In this document: in pieces, positions 23,531-33,726 of the stretch
How the letters are laid out: every line of letters begins with the position of its first letter
How positions within the stretch are numbered: position 1 is the first letter of the stretch
NCBI GenBank assembly: GCA_949987705.1
Contig: OX465282.1
Location: 39,458,039-39,522,038, forward strand
Source: Thereva unica
Taxonomy: Eukaryota > Arthropoda > Insecta > Diptera > Therevidae
Reading direction: 5' to 3'
DNA: 64,000 nucleotides
The notes under the pieces: model-generated
Databases searched by the model: none
What the model was told of the DNA's origin: nothing
What the model saw: the letters and a program-made list of their open reading frames with translations, nothing else
Made by a program: the position numbers and the translations under genes

Positions 23531-23855
23531 TGCAATAAAAGCAACAAAAACAACAAAAACAACAAAAACAACAAAAGCAACAAAAACAACAAAAACATCA
23601 AAAACAACAAAAACGTCAAAAACAACAAAAACAACAGAAACAAAAAAAACATCAAAAACAACAAAAACAACAAAAACAACAAAAATAACAAAAACAACAA
23701 AAACAACAAAAACAACAAAAACAACAAAAGCAACAAAAACAACAAAAGCAACAAAAACATCAAAAACAACAAAAACAACAAAAACAACAAAAATAACAAA
23801 AACAACAAAAACAACAAAAGCAACAAAAGCAACAAAAACAGCAAAAACAAAAAAT
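23531..23855. repeat. Microsatellite of CAACAAAAA-type units
   Basis: More than 30 units of ACAACAAAA with scattered GCAACAAAA, TCAAAAAC and ATAACAAAA variants. It is open in several frames and gives artificial low-complexity ORFs. It ends at a short CA repeat near 23885. Confidence 0.9.
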
Positions 23856-24099
23856 GGCAGGGAAAAATGGCCACATACGTACACACACAGACACACACAC
23901 AAGCTCATTTATTCCGGATTATCTTTCTCGGATATTCAGGCATAATAATTTTGTTCTATATTGAAAGCTTTCTGTTACGCCTGTTACCATATTTGTAAGA
24001 TGAACGTAAGAGAATCGTATTAATCTAATTATGAAGCCAAACTACCATCTGATAAATATAATTTTATAATTATTTAATCTTGCAAAGCCCCTTTATTTC

Positions 24100-24626
24100 G
24101 GGGTGTGCTACTTTACTCATTCCATAGAAGGAACAGAATAAAAAGAATACTTGATGGAATATTCGGAATAGAATGAATAAAGAAACGCACCGCGGGAATG
24201 ATAGTAGACAAACTGAAGAAAAATTATGATTTATGCAAAGTATTTTAAAATTATCGTGGGGCCTATACAAAGATTAGGCATTTGGTGTCCATTTAAAATT
24301 ATTATCTATGTATATCTGAAATTATTATTATTATTAGAAATACTTAAAAAATTATAACAAATAAATAATTACCACGGTCCATGATTACCGCTTTCTTGCC
24401 AAATGACACAATTATGACAGTAGTATATTTATATTATATTAGTAAGGTTAATTCCTTTTATTCTAAAAGTGTTCCACCTCTTGAGGTAGTTTAAAAAGAA
24501 TACATTCCGAATATTCCGAATGGATTAAGAAACGCTTCATCTGACAATTTGAAACTTGGGAATGAATAAAGAAACGCATTTACTGTCTATTCCTTCTACG
24601 GAATGAATAAAGAAACACGCCCTCGA
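24100..24626. mobile_element. MITE with diverged inverted ends
   Basis: The left end (GGGGTGTGCTACTTTACTCA...TCCATAGAAGGA) pairs inverted with the right end (TCCTTCTACGGAATGAATAA...CACGCCCT). The ends are about 80% alike over 35 bp. The phrase GAATGAATAAAGAAACGC recurs inside. No clear target duplication and no ORF were seen. Superfamily unknown. Confidence 0.55.
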
Positions 24627-25271
24627 TCACTTTTTTTATGTGAAAATTTGTTGTCTGAAAAGAGGGTTTACGGACGATAGTTTAACGTGACAACGCCATG
24701 AGAAAACATTGATGAAATGATTGCATACTTTTTAGTCAATTGTAAATAGCCTATTATTACTGCACTCGCCGACCGATGCTACTTTTTTTAATTATAAAAA
24801 AGAATAAATACTTGAAAGTAAACTAGTAATCAGATTTTAAAAATGCTAGAATAATTTACCTTTATTGCCGCAATTGTTGTTGTAATAAACAATGAAAACC
24901 ACATTACTTTTCACTTCACTTTGTAAACAGTCGACGAAACAGTTCACGTGTAAGTTGTGTGCTGCCGCTGTCTTTCTTCTCGTCGGACGCATGGGCAAAC
25001 CGAGTGGAAGAGAGATAGATGCCGGTGCAAGCCGAACGCTCAACACATTACACTTGAAACACTCCCATTCATTTCCTACTTTTCTTGGAAGAAGTTAAAT
25101 ATCAGACATGTATAAAAGTTGTAAATGAATTTGTTACTACACATTGTTACTTGTAAATAATAATTTGTTCATTAAAGTAATAAACATATTTGAATTCATT
25201 AGTGCAAATAAAATCTAATTTATCAATCAAAATGAATATTTCATTTCACTACTTTTTGTATCCATTCAAAA
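24627..25271. other. No recognised feature
   Basis: AT-rich, with a slightly GC-richer patch at about 24930-25060 that shows no splice or coding pattern I can support. Confidence 0.4.
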
Positions 25272-26066
25272 CTAGTTGGGATGTGGGTTCGACCCTTTCG
25301 GTCCACACGATCAACTTCCCAGTAGTATGATGGATGTTGAATATTATGATTGGATATTTTAATAATAAATGAACAATAGGCAATATAGAATATGTATGTG
25401 CATAATACCGAGAATTTGTCACAATTGTTTATCAATATTTTCGCTAAAATGTCAAACTAAATGTGCGCACTTATAAGATTAGGATGACGAAAATGTATAT
25501 AAAATTGATGTATTAATGTTTTTCGGCACCTCAATGAAGTCGATATAGTTTTTAATTCGCGCGGTATCGTGCAGGTACAAAAATCACTTAAGTCATTTAA
25601 ACCAAAAACCCGCTGGACCGATTATTATAAAAATCTTTTCAGATTATATTGTCGCTAATACGCTTTGAACGGCACCTCAAGTAAGTCAATATCTTTTGTG
25701 GTTCGGGCCATATCGTGCAGGTACAAAAATCACTTACGCCGCTTAAACAAAAAAACGGCTGGACCGGATTTTATGAAAATCTTTTCAGATCATATTTTGG
25801 TTAATACTCTTCGAACGGCACGCCAACTAAGTCGATATCTTTTATAGTTCAGGTATAAAAATCACTTGTCATTTAAACCAAAAAACCGCTGGACCGAATA
25901 TTATAAAAATCTTTTCAGATAATATTGTCGCTAATACGCTTCGAACGGCACCTCAAGTAAGTTAATATCTTTCGTGGTTCGGGCGATATCGTGCAGGTAC
26001 AAAAATCATATTTTCGATTTCGATTTTCGGACCGATTACAATAACTTCCTATACTGGGAAGTTAAT
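25272..26066 (-). mobile_element. Non-autonomous Helentron (HINE)
   Basis: On the minus strand the 5' end is ATTAACTTCCCAGTA (26066-26052). Its inverted copy is subterminal on the 3' side (25310-25324). It is followed by a hairpin GGGT-TCG-ACCC (25285-25295) and the end CTAG next to TTTT (25272). The loop base differs from the copy at 22206 while the stem is kept. Inside are about four tandem units of roughly 135 bp (25520-26020). No coding. Confidence 0.75.
25520..26020. repeat. ~135-bp tandem units inside the non-autonomous Helentron
   Basis: Units share GGCACCTCAA-TAAGTC-ATATC, TTCGxGCxxTATCGTGCAGG and AAAATCTTTTCAGAT. The same units occur twice in the remnant at 22847-22970. Confidence 0.75.
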
Positions 26067-26170
26067 AATGATAATTTAATATACACGATTCAATTTTATT
26101 CATAAAAGTATGCAATCATTTCATTAGTGTTTTCTCGAGCGTAACGGGGCATAACGGGACAATGAAGATA

Positions 26171-26348
26171 GGGACACACTGAGCCCACGTACGCAACGTA
26201 TGCAACGCGTTATTAAATCTAAACGGTTGAATTTGTATGCCTGGAAACACACTTATCATACGCACTGTCACACGCGTCCCACGCAACGTTATATCTGTCG
26301 ATCCAGATCGGCGTGGGATACGTTGCGTAGGTGGGCTCAGTGTGTCCC
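26171..26348. mobile_element. 178-bp MITE
   Basis: Terminal inverted repeats GGGACACACTGAGCCCAC extend to about 35 bp (CTACGCAACGTAT) and are flanked by TA on both sides. The TA may be the duplication, or the real target may be longer. No coding. The superfamily is uncertain. Confidence 0.7.
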
Positions 26349-26654
26349 TACCTTGAGTCATCATTTTTCGTGCATGCAGCCGGGGTTCATCGTTTTAATA
26401 GACGTTGTCACGTCAAAAACTAGAGTCTCAGGAAAGGCCCTTTATACTGTTGACAATCTATTTTCTTCGTATAGAGTGCAATGTCGAATAGCATTTCTAG
26501 TCGGGGAGGAGGGAATTGCCACAACCTACCCGCGATATTTTTAGTTCATCTATTCCCAACCATTACTATCGCGACTTTGACATCGGGGCATCGAGAAACA
26601 ACTACATGGAGTGTTATGCCTCCTGAAATGAATTGAATCTGAATTGAATATGAT

Positions 26655-27245
26655 ATGGAAAGGTCGCTGAATAGTGTTAAAAAAAGTGATATAAAAGAAT
26701 TAGAACAATTGTTAAAGTAGTGCTCTAAAAACCTACGATTATTGAATGCTGCACTGAAGAATGGTGAAAATGTTGGTGAAACAAATAATTTGTTCAGTCT
26801 GATAAGTAAAATGCTGGTGGTTCGAACAATATTCAAAATGAATCTTCTACAAGGAGAAGGATTCAAGCCAACGCGACCTAATAATAAGGAGTGGACAATA
26901 AACAGAATTAAATGGGAAGACATGAAATCTGTTTTCAATGGAAGATAAGGATCTATTACCAATTTAAAACACAAAGTTCCAATTGAATTTTTGAAAGATT
27001 GCGGTCCTTTGTTTGTTCGCCGTACTGCAAATATTTTGAAAAATGAGCCTTTCCTTAAAGTGAATGTCATTTTTTGTGGAAAATTTGTTAAATCTTCATT
27101 AAAGGAATAAATCAAAGATTTCAAATATTTACCCACTAAAAATAAAATAATTTCAAAATACAAATCTCCCGGACTGGTTGGCAGAAAATATTATGAATAC
27201 TATTCTTTCGAATTTGGACGATTACCAGCAGCGTGACTCTGGCTT
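26655..27245 (+). pseudogene. Decayed virus-like or TE-encoded protein fragment
   Basis: One plus frame reads through three stops as a protein-like text: LLNAALKNGENVGETNNLF, FKPTRPNNKEWTINRIKWED, HKVPIEFLKDCGPLFVRRTA and LKVNVIFCGKFVK. After a frameshift it continues as ENIMNTILSNLDDYQQRDSG. This resembles, from memory of the family style only, the N-terminal part of large insect proteins that also carry a family-B DNA polymerase and occur in virus-derived or Polinton-like repeats. The fragment stops where a truncated LINE begins (27251). A long minus-strand ORF here is only its shadow. Confidence 0.4.
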
Positions 27246-27250
27246 GTCCT

Positions 27251-27741
27251 TAGGTTAGATTAGATATGGCTGAGCTACTGGTGTACAGCCGAAACACTTA
27301 GGCTAAAGGGATAGGCTCGTTGTGATGCCATAATGATCCCACTTTAAACCCAATGTTAAAGTGTCGTTTCTTCGCTAAACCACCTCGAGGACGTAATGAA
27401 TCTTCTTAGTTGCGGGATCCCAAACTTCGGGATTTCCGCAAGCATGCTTACGAAGGGTTCATCAAAAGTGGCAAGTCTCCTTTTGCTTAGGGCTGGACAG
27501 TGACAGAGAAGGTGTTTAACACTTTCCTCTTCGTCTATACTCTGACAGCTCCTGCAGAAATCGTCGAGATTGAGACCTAAGCAGGCCGAATGCGTCCCTA
27601 CCAGACAGTGTCCGGTCAGCACTGCCACTGTAATTGAGAGGTCTCGTCTACCGAGACTCAGCAGTGAGGTGGCCTGCCTGAGATCGTAAGAGGGCCAAGT
27701 CGTTTTGGCCAAGGTACATTTGTTAAGATCTCTCTTGGTTT
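27251..27741 (-). pseudogene. 5'-truncated LOA-like LINE copy
   Basis: Minus-strand text matches the C-terminus of the LINE at 8138-18711: RDLNKCTLAKTTWPSYDLRQ, LSLGRRDLSITVAVLTGHC, CRSCQSIDEEESVKHLLCHC and IPQLRRFITSSRWF. It is open without stops to the end of the protein. The 3' end is a short TAACCTAA tail near 27251. Divergence from the 18-kb copy is moderate, so these are separate insertions of one family. Confidence 0.85.
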
Positions 27742-29061
27742 CTGTGGGAATATTGAGAGAATAGCGTATGGGGTATTTTTCTTGTGCGAATCCCACATTG
27801 AGACTGTTTCCTTTTTTTTTAAATTAAAAATTCTCTTTTCTATTATGTTTTTGTTTTTAGTATGACCCCCAAAGCTTTACAGCAGTGAGCTGCCGTTAGT
27901 GCCTTCTCGGTCGGATGAGATTACAATCTGCTTCTTAATTCTAAGTTTCCTTATTTATATCGACAACTTACCACTATGCTACTCTAATTTTCCCCTACCT
28001 AAATTGTTTTATTAATACTCGAGTTTTCATGCCATTCAAGCGTTCTTGTTCCGGGCCTTTCCCAACTTCGTATTTATTAAAGCATTTCTTTCATAAACAG
28101 CTCTTATGCCCTTGCTCAACGATCGGTTCATTTATTCGGGTCACATGTGCATCATTCTTGCACTTGCATTCTGTGATGTAATTTATTTGTTTACCGTGGC
28201 CGTGGCTGTTAATTAGAGATGCGCCGAATATGGGTTCAACCGAATACGAATATTCGGCCGAATGTTCGGTCAAAAATGTACCGAACCGAATATTCGGCCG
28301 AATTATTCGGTTCATTTTTGCGCAGTAAACAGATTCATATTAGGTCGACGAAGCGCTTTCGTACTAGCTCGGCTCACTCACTCAATTCGCCGCTATTTTT
28401 TTTATTCCAGTATCCCGCGTGATAGAGCTATCGCCAAAAAGGGGACTAAAGCAAGAATGTAGGAAAATGACTATTCCATAAAAATTGAGGCCCTACATAC
28501 ATGAGTCGTTTGCTTTCCGAATGCAGTTTCAAACTGGTTTCAGCATTATCACGCTCGGAACCGGTTTGCAACCTAATTCAAACCTTTGTCCACACACAAG
28601 CGCAACTGATTTTTGATGAATCAGTGTTCTGTGCTCACGAAGATTTTGTTGAATAAACTTTGATACATATGTGCAAATGCAACCACGAAACCGAAACTGG
28701 TGACATTTCCAAGCGTACATGTGTTGCATTCAGTGACAGACAATATAGAAATGTGTGTATTCAAATGCGATTTGACGAAATATTCCGTGATTCATGCAGT
28801 GCAAATGTCGGTCTACTTGCAACTTTTTCTGTTTTGTCGCATTGGACATAGTACACACAATCATGCACTCGTTACTTAGACTTTTGGGTTATGTTTAAAA
28901 GCCGGGGCGGAATGAAACTACGCAATTAGTTTTGGAACCGCTGAATGCAACGCAGGTACGCTTGTTTGTCACCAGTTTGATATTGCTTCCGACCCGGCAA
29001 GAACCGTTTCACGCATGCAATTGCAAACTACTGTCAAATGGGCCTCGTTTCTGTCGATTTA

Positions 29062-30683
29062 AGGTCGATTCGCACTATACGGAACGTCAACGTCAAGTTA
29101 CGGAACGGCAACGGCACGTGAATTTTGCTTTCGATTCGCACTTAAACATCACGTCAACGTTACGTCAATTTTGCCGTTCAGTCTCACTCCTTAGCACCAG
29201 CTACAATATCTTTACAATCCTGTGAAACAAAAATTAGAACCTATAGCGGAAGGCCTTATAAGAGAATATCAAGGTGGTTTTAGGACAAACAGGTCAACAT
29301 CGGTCCAATTGCTGACCTTAAAGCAAATTCTGGAGAAATCCTGGGAAAGGAATGTACATAGATATAGTACATCGATTTTCAGCAGGCGTAGCACTTATGA
29401 CCCAATAAACTGAGAGAGACTATACGAGATCTTGTAGGAATTAGGAGTCCCCTCAAAGCTGGTACTACTGCGCAACAATTAGCTCACTGGCGAAGTATAG
29501 GATCCAAAATGTTATAACAGAAAAGTTTGAAGTACAACGACTTAGACAAGGAAATGGGCTGGGCTCAATGCTCATAACTTCGCCCTAGAATGGGTGATAA
29601 CAGAAAACGTCAGTCAAGATAAGTGCATCAATAGCTAAGCAGTCGGTACAATTTCTTAGTTATGCTGATCTGACCATCGTGGCAAAGTCCTTTTTGGCAG
29701 CAAAAGAAGCTTATATCGAATTAAAAGAGGCGGCAAAGGACATAGGCCTGAAGATAAATGAAGAAAAAACAAATATGATATAATAATCAAGAGCAGGAGG
29801 ATTTAGAATGTGAAAAAATTTAACCACCGGCGACCATAACCTAGAAATACTCGATAAAACAGTCTACCTTAGGTCTACAATCACAAAAAGAAACGAAGAA
29901 AACGAAGAAGTAACCAGATGAATACTACTGGCTAATAGAGTCCTTTATGCCCAAAAACAAATACTGCACTCAAGATTTGTACACATGACCCAGGACATAA
30001 AGGAAAGAGTCAAGAGGTTTGAGAAAAAAGTTCTTAGCCCAAACAGAGAGGATGGAATATGGCGAAGAAGAAACAACAAGGAGTTGTATGAAATTTTTGA
30101 CAACCCACAACTTTCAACTTTAATAAAAATGAACAGACTGAGACTAGCTGACCACGTGGAGGATAATCGTTTCCCAAAATGGCTTATGGTATCAGAAATT
30201 TGGATAAGCGAAAGATGGATAGAATCTGTGACGGTTGTCACATCAATGCTCAACATCCGGAGCAGGACGTCAAACTTGGAGAAATGCTTTAAAGGAGGCC
30301 AAGGCTAGGCTGTAGCGCCATAGGATGGATGGAAGGATCGCTTTAGTTTTGGATGAGAAAGAAAAAAAATTGTGACAAATCATGCAGCAAACCGAACCTT
30401 TTCAACTAAATTTTCATCTTCCATGATAAATTAGTTCCATACAAAAAAGATAAATGCTTGAAAAATTCGAAATGCTTCCGTTACTACGTTCACATTGAAC
30501 AGAATTGATCAGTCACGTCAAGGCACGGCACGTCAAAATATAGTTTGAAACTAATCTTGACGTGCCGTTACGTTGACGGTCCGTGACGTTGCCTTATATG
30601 GGAAGTGCAAAACTCATTGAAGAATATTTTGACGTGCCGTTCCGTGACGTGACGTTGACGTTCCGTATAGTGCGAATCAACCT
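29062..30683. mobile_element. PIF/Harbinger-type element nested in hAT
   Basis: Inverted ends AGGTCGATTCGCACTATACG / CGTATAGTGCGAATCAACCT, about 45 bp, flanked by TTA on both sides (29059-29061, 30684-30686). Subterminal blocks repeat CGTCAACG and ACGGAACGGCA. The centre carries a decayed RTE-like LINE fragment instead of a transposase. Confidence 0.75.
29222..30350 (+). pseudogene. RTE-like LINE fragment (RT core to C-terminus)
   Basis: Readable in several frames: EYQGGFRTNRSTSVQLLTLKQ, SYADDLTIVAKSF (RT catalytic YADD box), DIGLKINEEKTNM and REDGIWRRRNNKELYEIFDN. The C-terminus is typical of RTE-type LINEs (LIKMNRLRLADHV ... ALKEAKARL). Many stops and frameshifts mark an old copy. The endonuclease half is absent. 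Confidence 0.7.
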
Positions 30684-31160
30684 TTATGTGGATTCTCAAT
30701 TTTTTTTTAATTTTTGATTTTGTGAATAAATACAGTTACACAAAGAAGTGTTTGCTTCATTTACAAATACTACCTTTGTACGGTTCCAGCATAAAGCCTC
30801 TTTAATATAATGTAACTCTTAAAAAAATACTATTTAAATATTCGGCAATTATTCGGCAAACTAACCGAATATTCGGCCGAATACGAACATTAAAAAATAC
30901 GCCGAATATACCGAATACGAATATTCGGCGCATCTCTACTGTTAATTATTACCGCATGGATTTTTGATGCGTCTTCGATGTTATTATTTACATTCGGGTT
31001 CAAGTGCTCTATGTACTCACTTGCTATAGTGATGCAACATTGTGTGGTGTTGGATTGTTGTTAGTGAGATTTTCATGTATTCTTGATCTCACTACATCCC
31101 CCATCGGGTGAAATGAAAAATGTTCGGTGCTTTTGGAGCGAAAATTTTTCTTCCTATATT

Positions 31161-32348
31161 TTACGTGCTTTTTAATCTATTTTTATGTATCTCCTTAATC
31201 TTATCTCCTATTTTTATCTTAGCGTTGACTCCTATGTTTTCTATTATCTCGTATGGTCCTTCATATGGGGCTTCATGTTTCTTTCTGTTACCGACTTTTA
31301 ACCAAACATTATCTCCTATCTTAGCTTCTAGGGGTTTGACTTTTGTGTCATATGCTATTTTCCTTTTTTCTTTAGCTAAGTCTATTAATTTTCTTGCTAA
31401 TTGGTGAGCTTGTTGAAGTTTCCACTTAAGTTCTTTTGCGTAATCTTCTATGTTGTATACTGGTTCTGGGTTGTTATCTCTGCAGGTAAATTTATTACTT
31501 TTCCAAATACTAATTCATGTGGTGAAAATCCTGTATCTGAATGTGGTGTTATATTGTAACTAAAGGTATAATACTGGATCCATTCATCCCAATCTGATCC
31601 TTGACTAAATGATAATAGATATTCATTTAGTGTTCTATGATTTCGTTCTATAGATCCTAAGGTTTCGTGATGGTATGGTGTTGAGTTTACATGTTTTATT
31701 TTTAGCATTTCACATATATGTATTTTTAAATGTTTCATTCATAAATTCTGTACCCATATCAGTTTTGATATTTTTGAATGTTCCGAATTTTAATATTACG
31801 TTTTCTACTAGCGTTCGTGCTATTGTTGCTGCTTCTTTGTTTTCCATTGGTATCGCTATTATGTATTTTGTTAAATCGCATTGAATCGTTAATATATATC
31901 TGTATTGTTTTGATGGTCTTAATGGTCCTACGGTATCTCTTGATAAGGTCTCGAAACTCGTCGTTGGTGTTTCTGTTAATTGTAATTTTTCTTTCGTGTG
32001 TCTTATTTGTTTATTCTTTTTGCCATCCATACAAGCATTTACATGTTTTTTAACCATTTTGTTTAAATTCTTCCAGCAGTATCTTTGTTTAATTTTGCTA
32101 ATTGTTCTTTTTACTGAATGTCCTCCTATCGCGGGTGTATCATGGAATTTCTTTATTATTTCTAGTTGTTCTTCTACGTCTGTCACTCTTATGGGCGGTT
32201 TATATAATAATATTTTTAACTTATTTTCTCCTTTTCGATGCTTTTCGTTATATATTTTTATGAGCTCTTCTTTCTTTATGTAATTAAATATGTCATCATC
32301 TATTGACATTGCTAGCTTTTCAATTTTATACTTTTGTGCACATTGCAT
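31161..32348 (-). pseudogene. Integrase of errantivirus-like element
   Basis: Two overlapping frames, plus a third, cover one protein. The zinc-binding head has the H-H-C-C pattern (HDTPAIGGH ... HVNACMDG, where the last cysteine is changed). The catalytic core has SRDTVGP (D), KTDMGTEFMN (D) and GSIERNHRTLNEYL (E). The C-terminal GPY/F-type module is readable down to TAA at 31161-31163. There is one frameshift near 31735, inside the core, and another near 31490. With no RT or gag here it is a non-functional relic. Confidence 0.75.
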
Positions 32349-32480
32349 TAGCTTCTCCAGCAGTAACTCCCAGTTTGCTGTTAGATTATCGCTAAGCTTC
32401 TCTAATATCTTCGTACCTTTTCATTAGTTTCTCCGGTAGTAACTCCAAGTTTGCTACTAGATTATCACTAAGATGTATTG
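32349..32480 (-). repeat. Two imperfect copies of a ~75-bp unit upstream of integrase
   Basis: On the minus strand the phrase AGCAAACTTGGAGTTACTAC occurs once exactly and once with three changes, each followed by GGAGAAACTAATG or GGAGAAGCTAATG. This is a tandem duplication at the truncated edge of the element. Confidence 0.6.
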
Positions 32481-32697
32481 TACATTCGTTTCTTCTTTTG
32501 CTATACAGACAACAAATTTTTTTTTACATTATCTTGTTTCTGTATACCGTGAAAAGTAAACATTATAAATCGTTTTTATTTGTTCGCTTTATTGTCTGTC
32601 TGTTTGTCCAGTACAAATTTTGCAAATACTTCCGGATATCTTATCATGCTGAAATTTTGCACACAGCTTTAGCTCCGATGACAATGTAATATGATAT

Positions 32698-33130
32698 ACT
32701 CAATATACCGTTAATTCCTTGGCGGCCACCTCTGGAGGGCAGATTAAAATATTCTTCACAACCCCTTCGACATGGGAATCAAATTAAAGGTTATGATAAG
32801 TAGAATACAATAAGCAATATGGTATACTCAATATATCGTTACACCGTAGCACCCGAGAGATGAAAGGGTAGGATAAGTAGAGCACCATAAGCAATATAGT
32901 ATATTACGTATATCCAGGTCCATGGCGGCCACCTCAAGAGGGCGGACTACCGTTTTCTTCACAGCCCCTACCACATGGGTATCAAATAAAAGGGCATCAT
33001 AAGTAGAATACAATAGGCTATGACGTTAGATCCATGGCGATCCCCTCAAGAGGACAGGCTACTATTTTCTTCAGAACCCGTTGGACATGGGTATCAAATG
33101 AAGTGGCATGATAAGAACGCAATAAGAAGT
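32698..33130. repeat. Degenerate ~110-bp tandem units
   Basis: Three or more copies of ATGGCGGCCACCTCAAGAGGG ... CATGGGTATCAAAT, starting about 32717, 32920 and 33031. A partial copy lies between the first two. Related wording (GGTATCAAATGAAAGG) occurs at about 45320. This kind of array is common inside Helitrons and their derivatives, but no termini were found here. Confidence 0.55.
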
Positions 33131-33359
33131 ATATGTAGTATTGGGGTGACTGCGTAAAAATTAATTACTAACCTTATTAATAAACGCTTATTAATTTCTT
33201 CCATTCTACTGACTGAAACCTGTTTCCGAAATAAAAACGTCAACTCTGCCGTTATCCGTATCATTAGGATCATACAGGCAGGCATTTGTTCATTCCGCAT
33301 TGTACTAAATCTATGAAGGCTAGGCCCCACAGCTTGTTTAATCGGTTGTGTATGAATGT

Positions 33360-33477
33360 AATCAGAAATAAATAAGCCGCCTTTCGAGCATACAAAAGCT
33401 TCCCGAGTGAATCGCTCCGTGTAGAGTATATAAAACTAAAAAATTTCTGTAAGCCACCATCAGAAATGTCAAAAATT

Positions 33478-33482
<5 letters not shown>
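33360..33482 (+). pseudogene. Jockey-like LINE fragment, left of the intact LINE
   Basis: Matches the opposite-strand copy at 54590-54745: it reads AGCCGCCTTTCGAGC...CGGAGCGATTCAC-type text and codes ESLRVEYIKLKNFCK. It continues on the far side of the inserted LINE at 37963-38071 (FDGKFRSNLLNAISG). The break is therefore the insertion point of the intact LINE, with a TTCATTT duplication. Confidence 0.75.

Positions 33483-33526
<44 letters not shown>
33480..33526 (-). repeat. Poly(A) tail of the intact LINE (47 T on plus strand)
   Basis: An uninterrupted homopolymer at the LINE 3' end. Long pure tails shorten and mutate with time, so this suggests a recent insertion. Confidence 0.85.
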
Positions 33527-33529
<3 letters not shown>

Positions 33530-33726
33530 TTTATTGGGGCAGTACACAAGAACTACATCTTTTAAAGTGCAGAACAAACGGCAAGAAAAAATATTTAAAT
33601 CTTAAAAAAAAAAAAGAAATGACTTAAACTAGCCTTAAATAAATAATGTATAAGTGAAAAGAAAAATATAGGGGATAGATAAGAGGGTTAGATAGGGGGA
33701 AAAAAATAGAAAGGAAATAAGAAGAA

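Larger units (their letters stand above)
28214..30938. mobile_element. Non-autonomous hAT element
   Basis: Terminal inverted repeats TAGAGATGCGCCGAATA / TATTCGGCGCATCTCTA. An exact 8-bp target duplication CTGTTAAT lies at 28206-28213 and 30939-30946, the hallmark of hAT. Subterminal repeats of ATTCGGCCGAAT crowd both ends. It has no transposase; the 2725 bp include a nested Harbinger-type element (29062-30683). Confidence 0.85.
27863..32480 (-). mobile_element. 3' end of an errantivirus-like Ty3/Gypsy element, LTR split by a hAT element
   Basis: Minus strand: integrase (32348-31161), a purine run GATGGGGGA, then an LTR-like start TGTAGTGAG at 31096. The LTR is interrupted at 30938 by a hAT element and continues from 28205 to about 27863. 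A TATA-like box (GATATAAATAAG) lies at 27950-27965 on the minus strand. The far LTR border (...GGGGGTCA at 27863) is tentative. The 5' part (gag, protease, RT) is missing upstream of about 32480. No envelope gene is seen in this remnant. Confidence 0.6.

Noticed and set aside
23436..23945. Long ORFs rich in TKTTKT or VFVVFV
   Set aside because: They translate the CAACAAAAA microsatellite; only the minus-strand part at 23078-23530 has real protein text.
26546..27163. 205-codon minus-strand ORF
   Set aside because: It is the shadow of a decayed plus-strand coding fragment; the composition is not protein-like.
31120..32283. Hydrophobic plus-strand ORFs that look like membrane proteins
   Set aside because: They lie antisense to the integrase; A-rich coding read backwards gives Phe/Leu-rich text.
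33362..33577. ORF with a poly-lysine run
   Set aside because: It is made by the LINE poly(A)/poly(T) tail.
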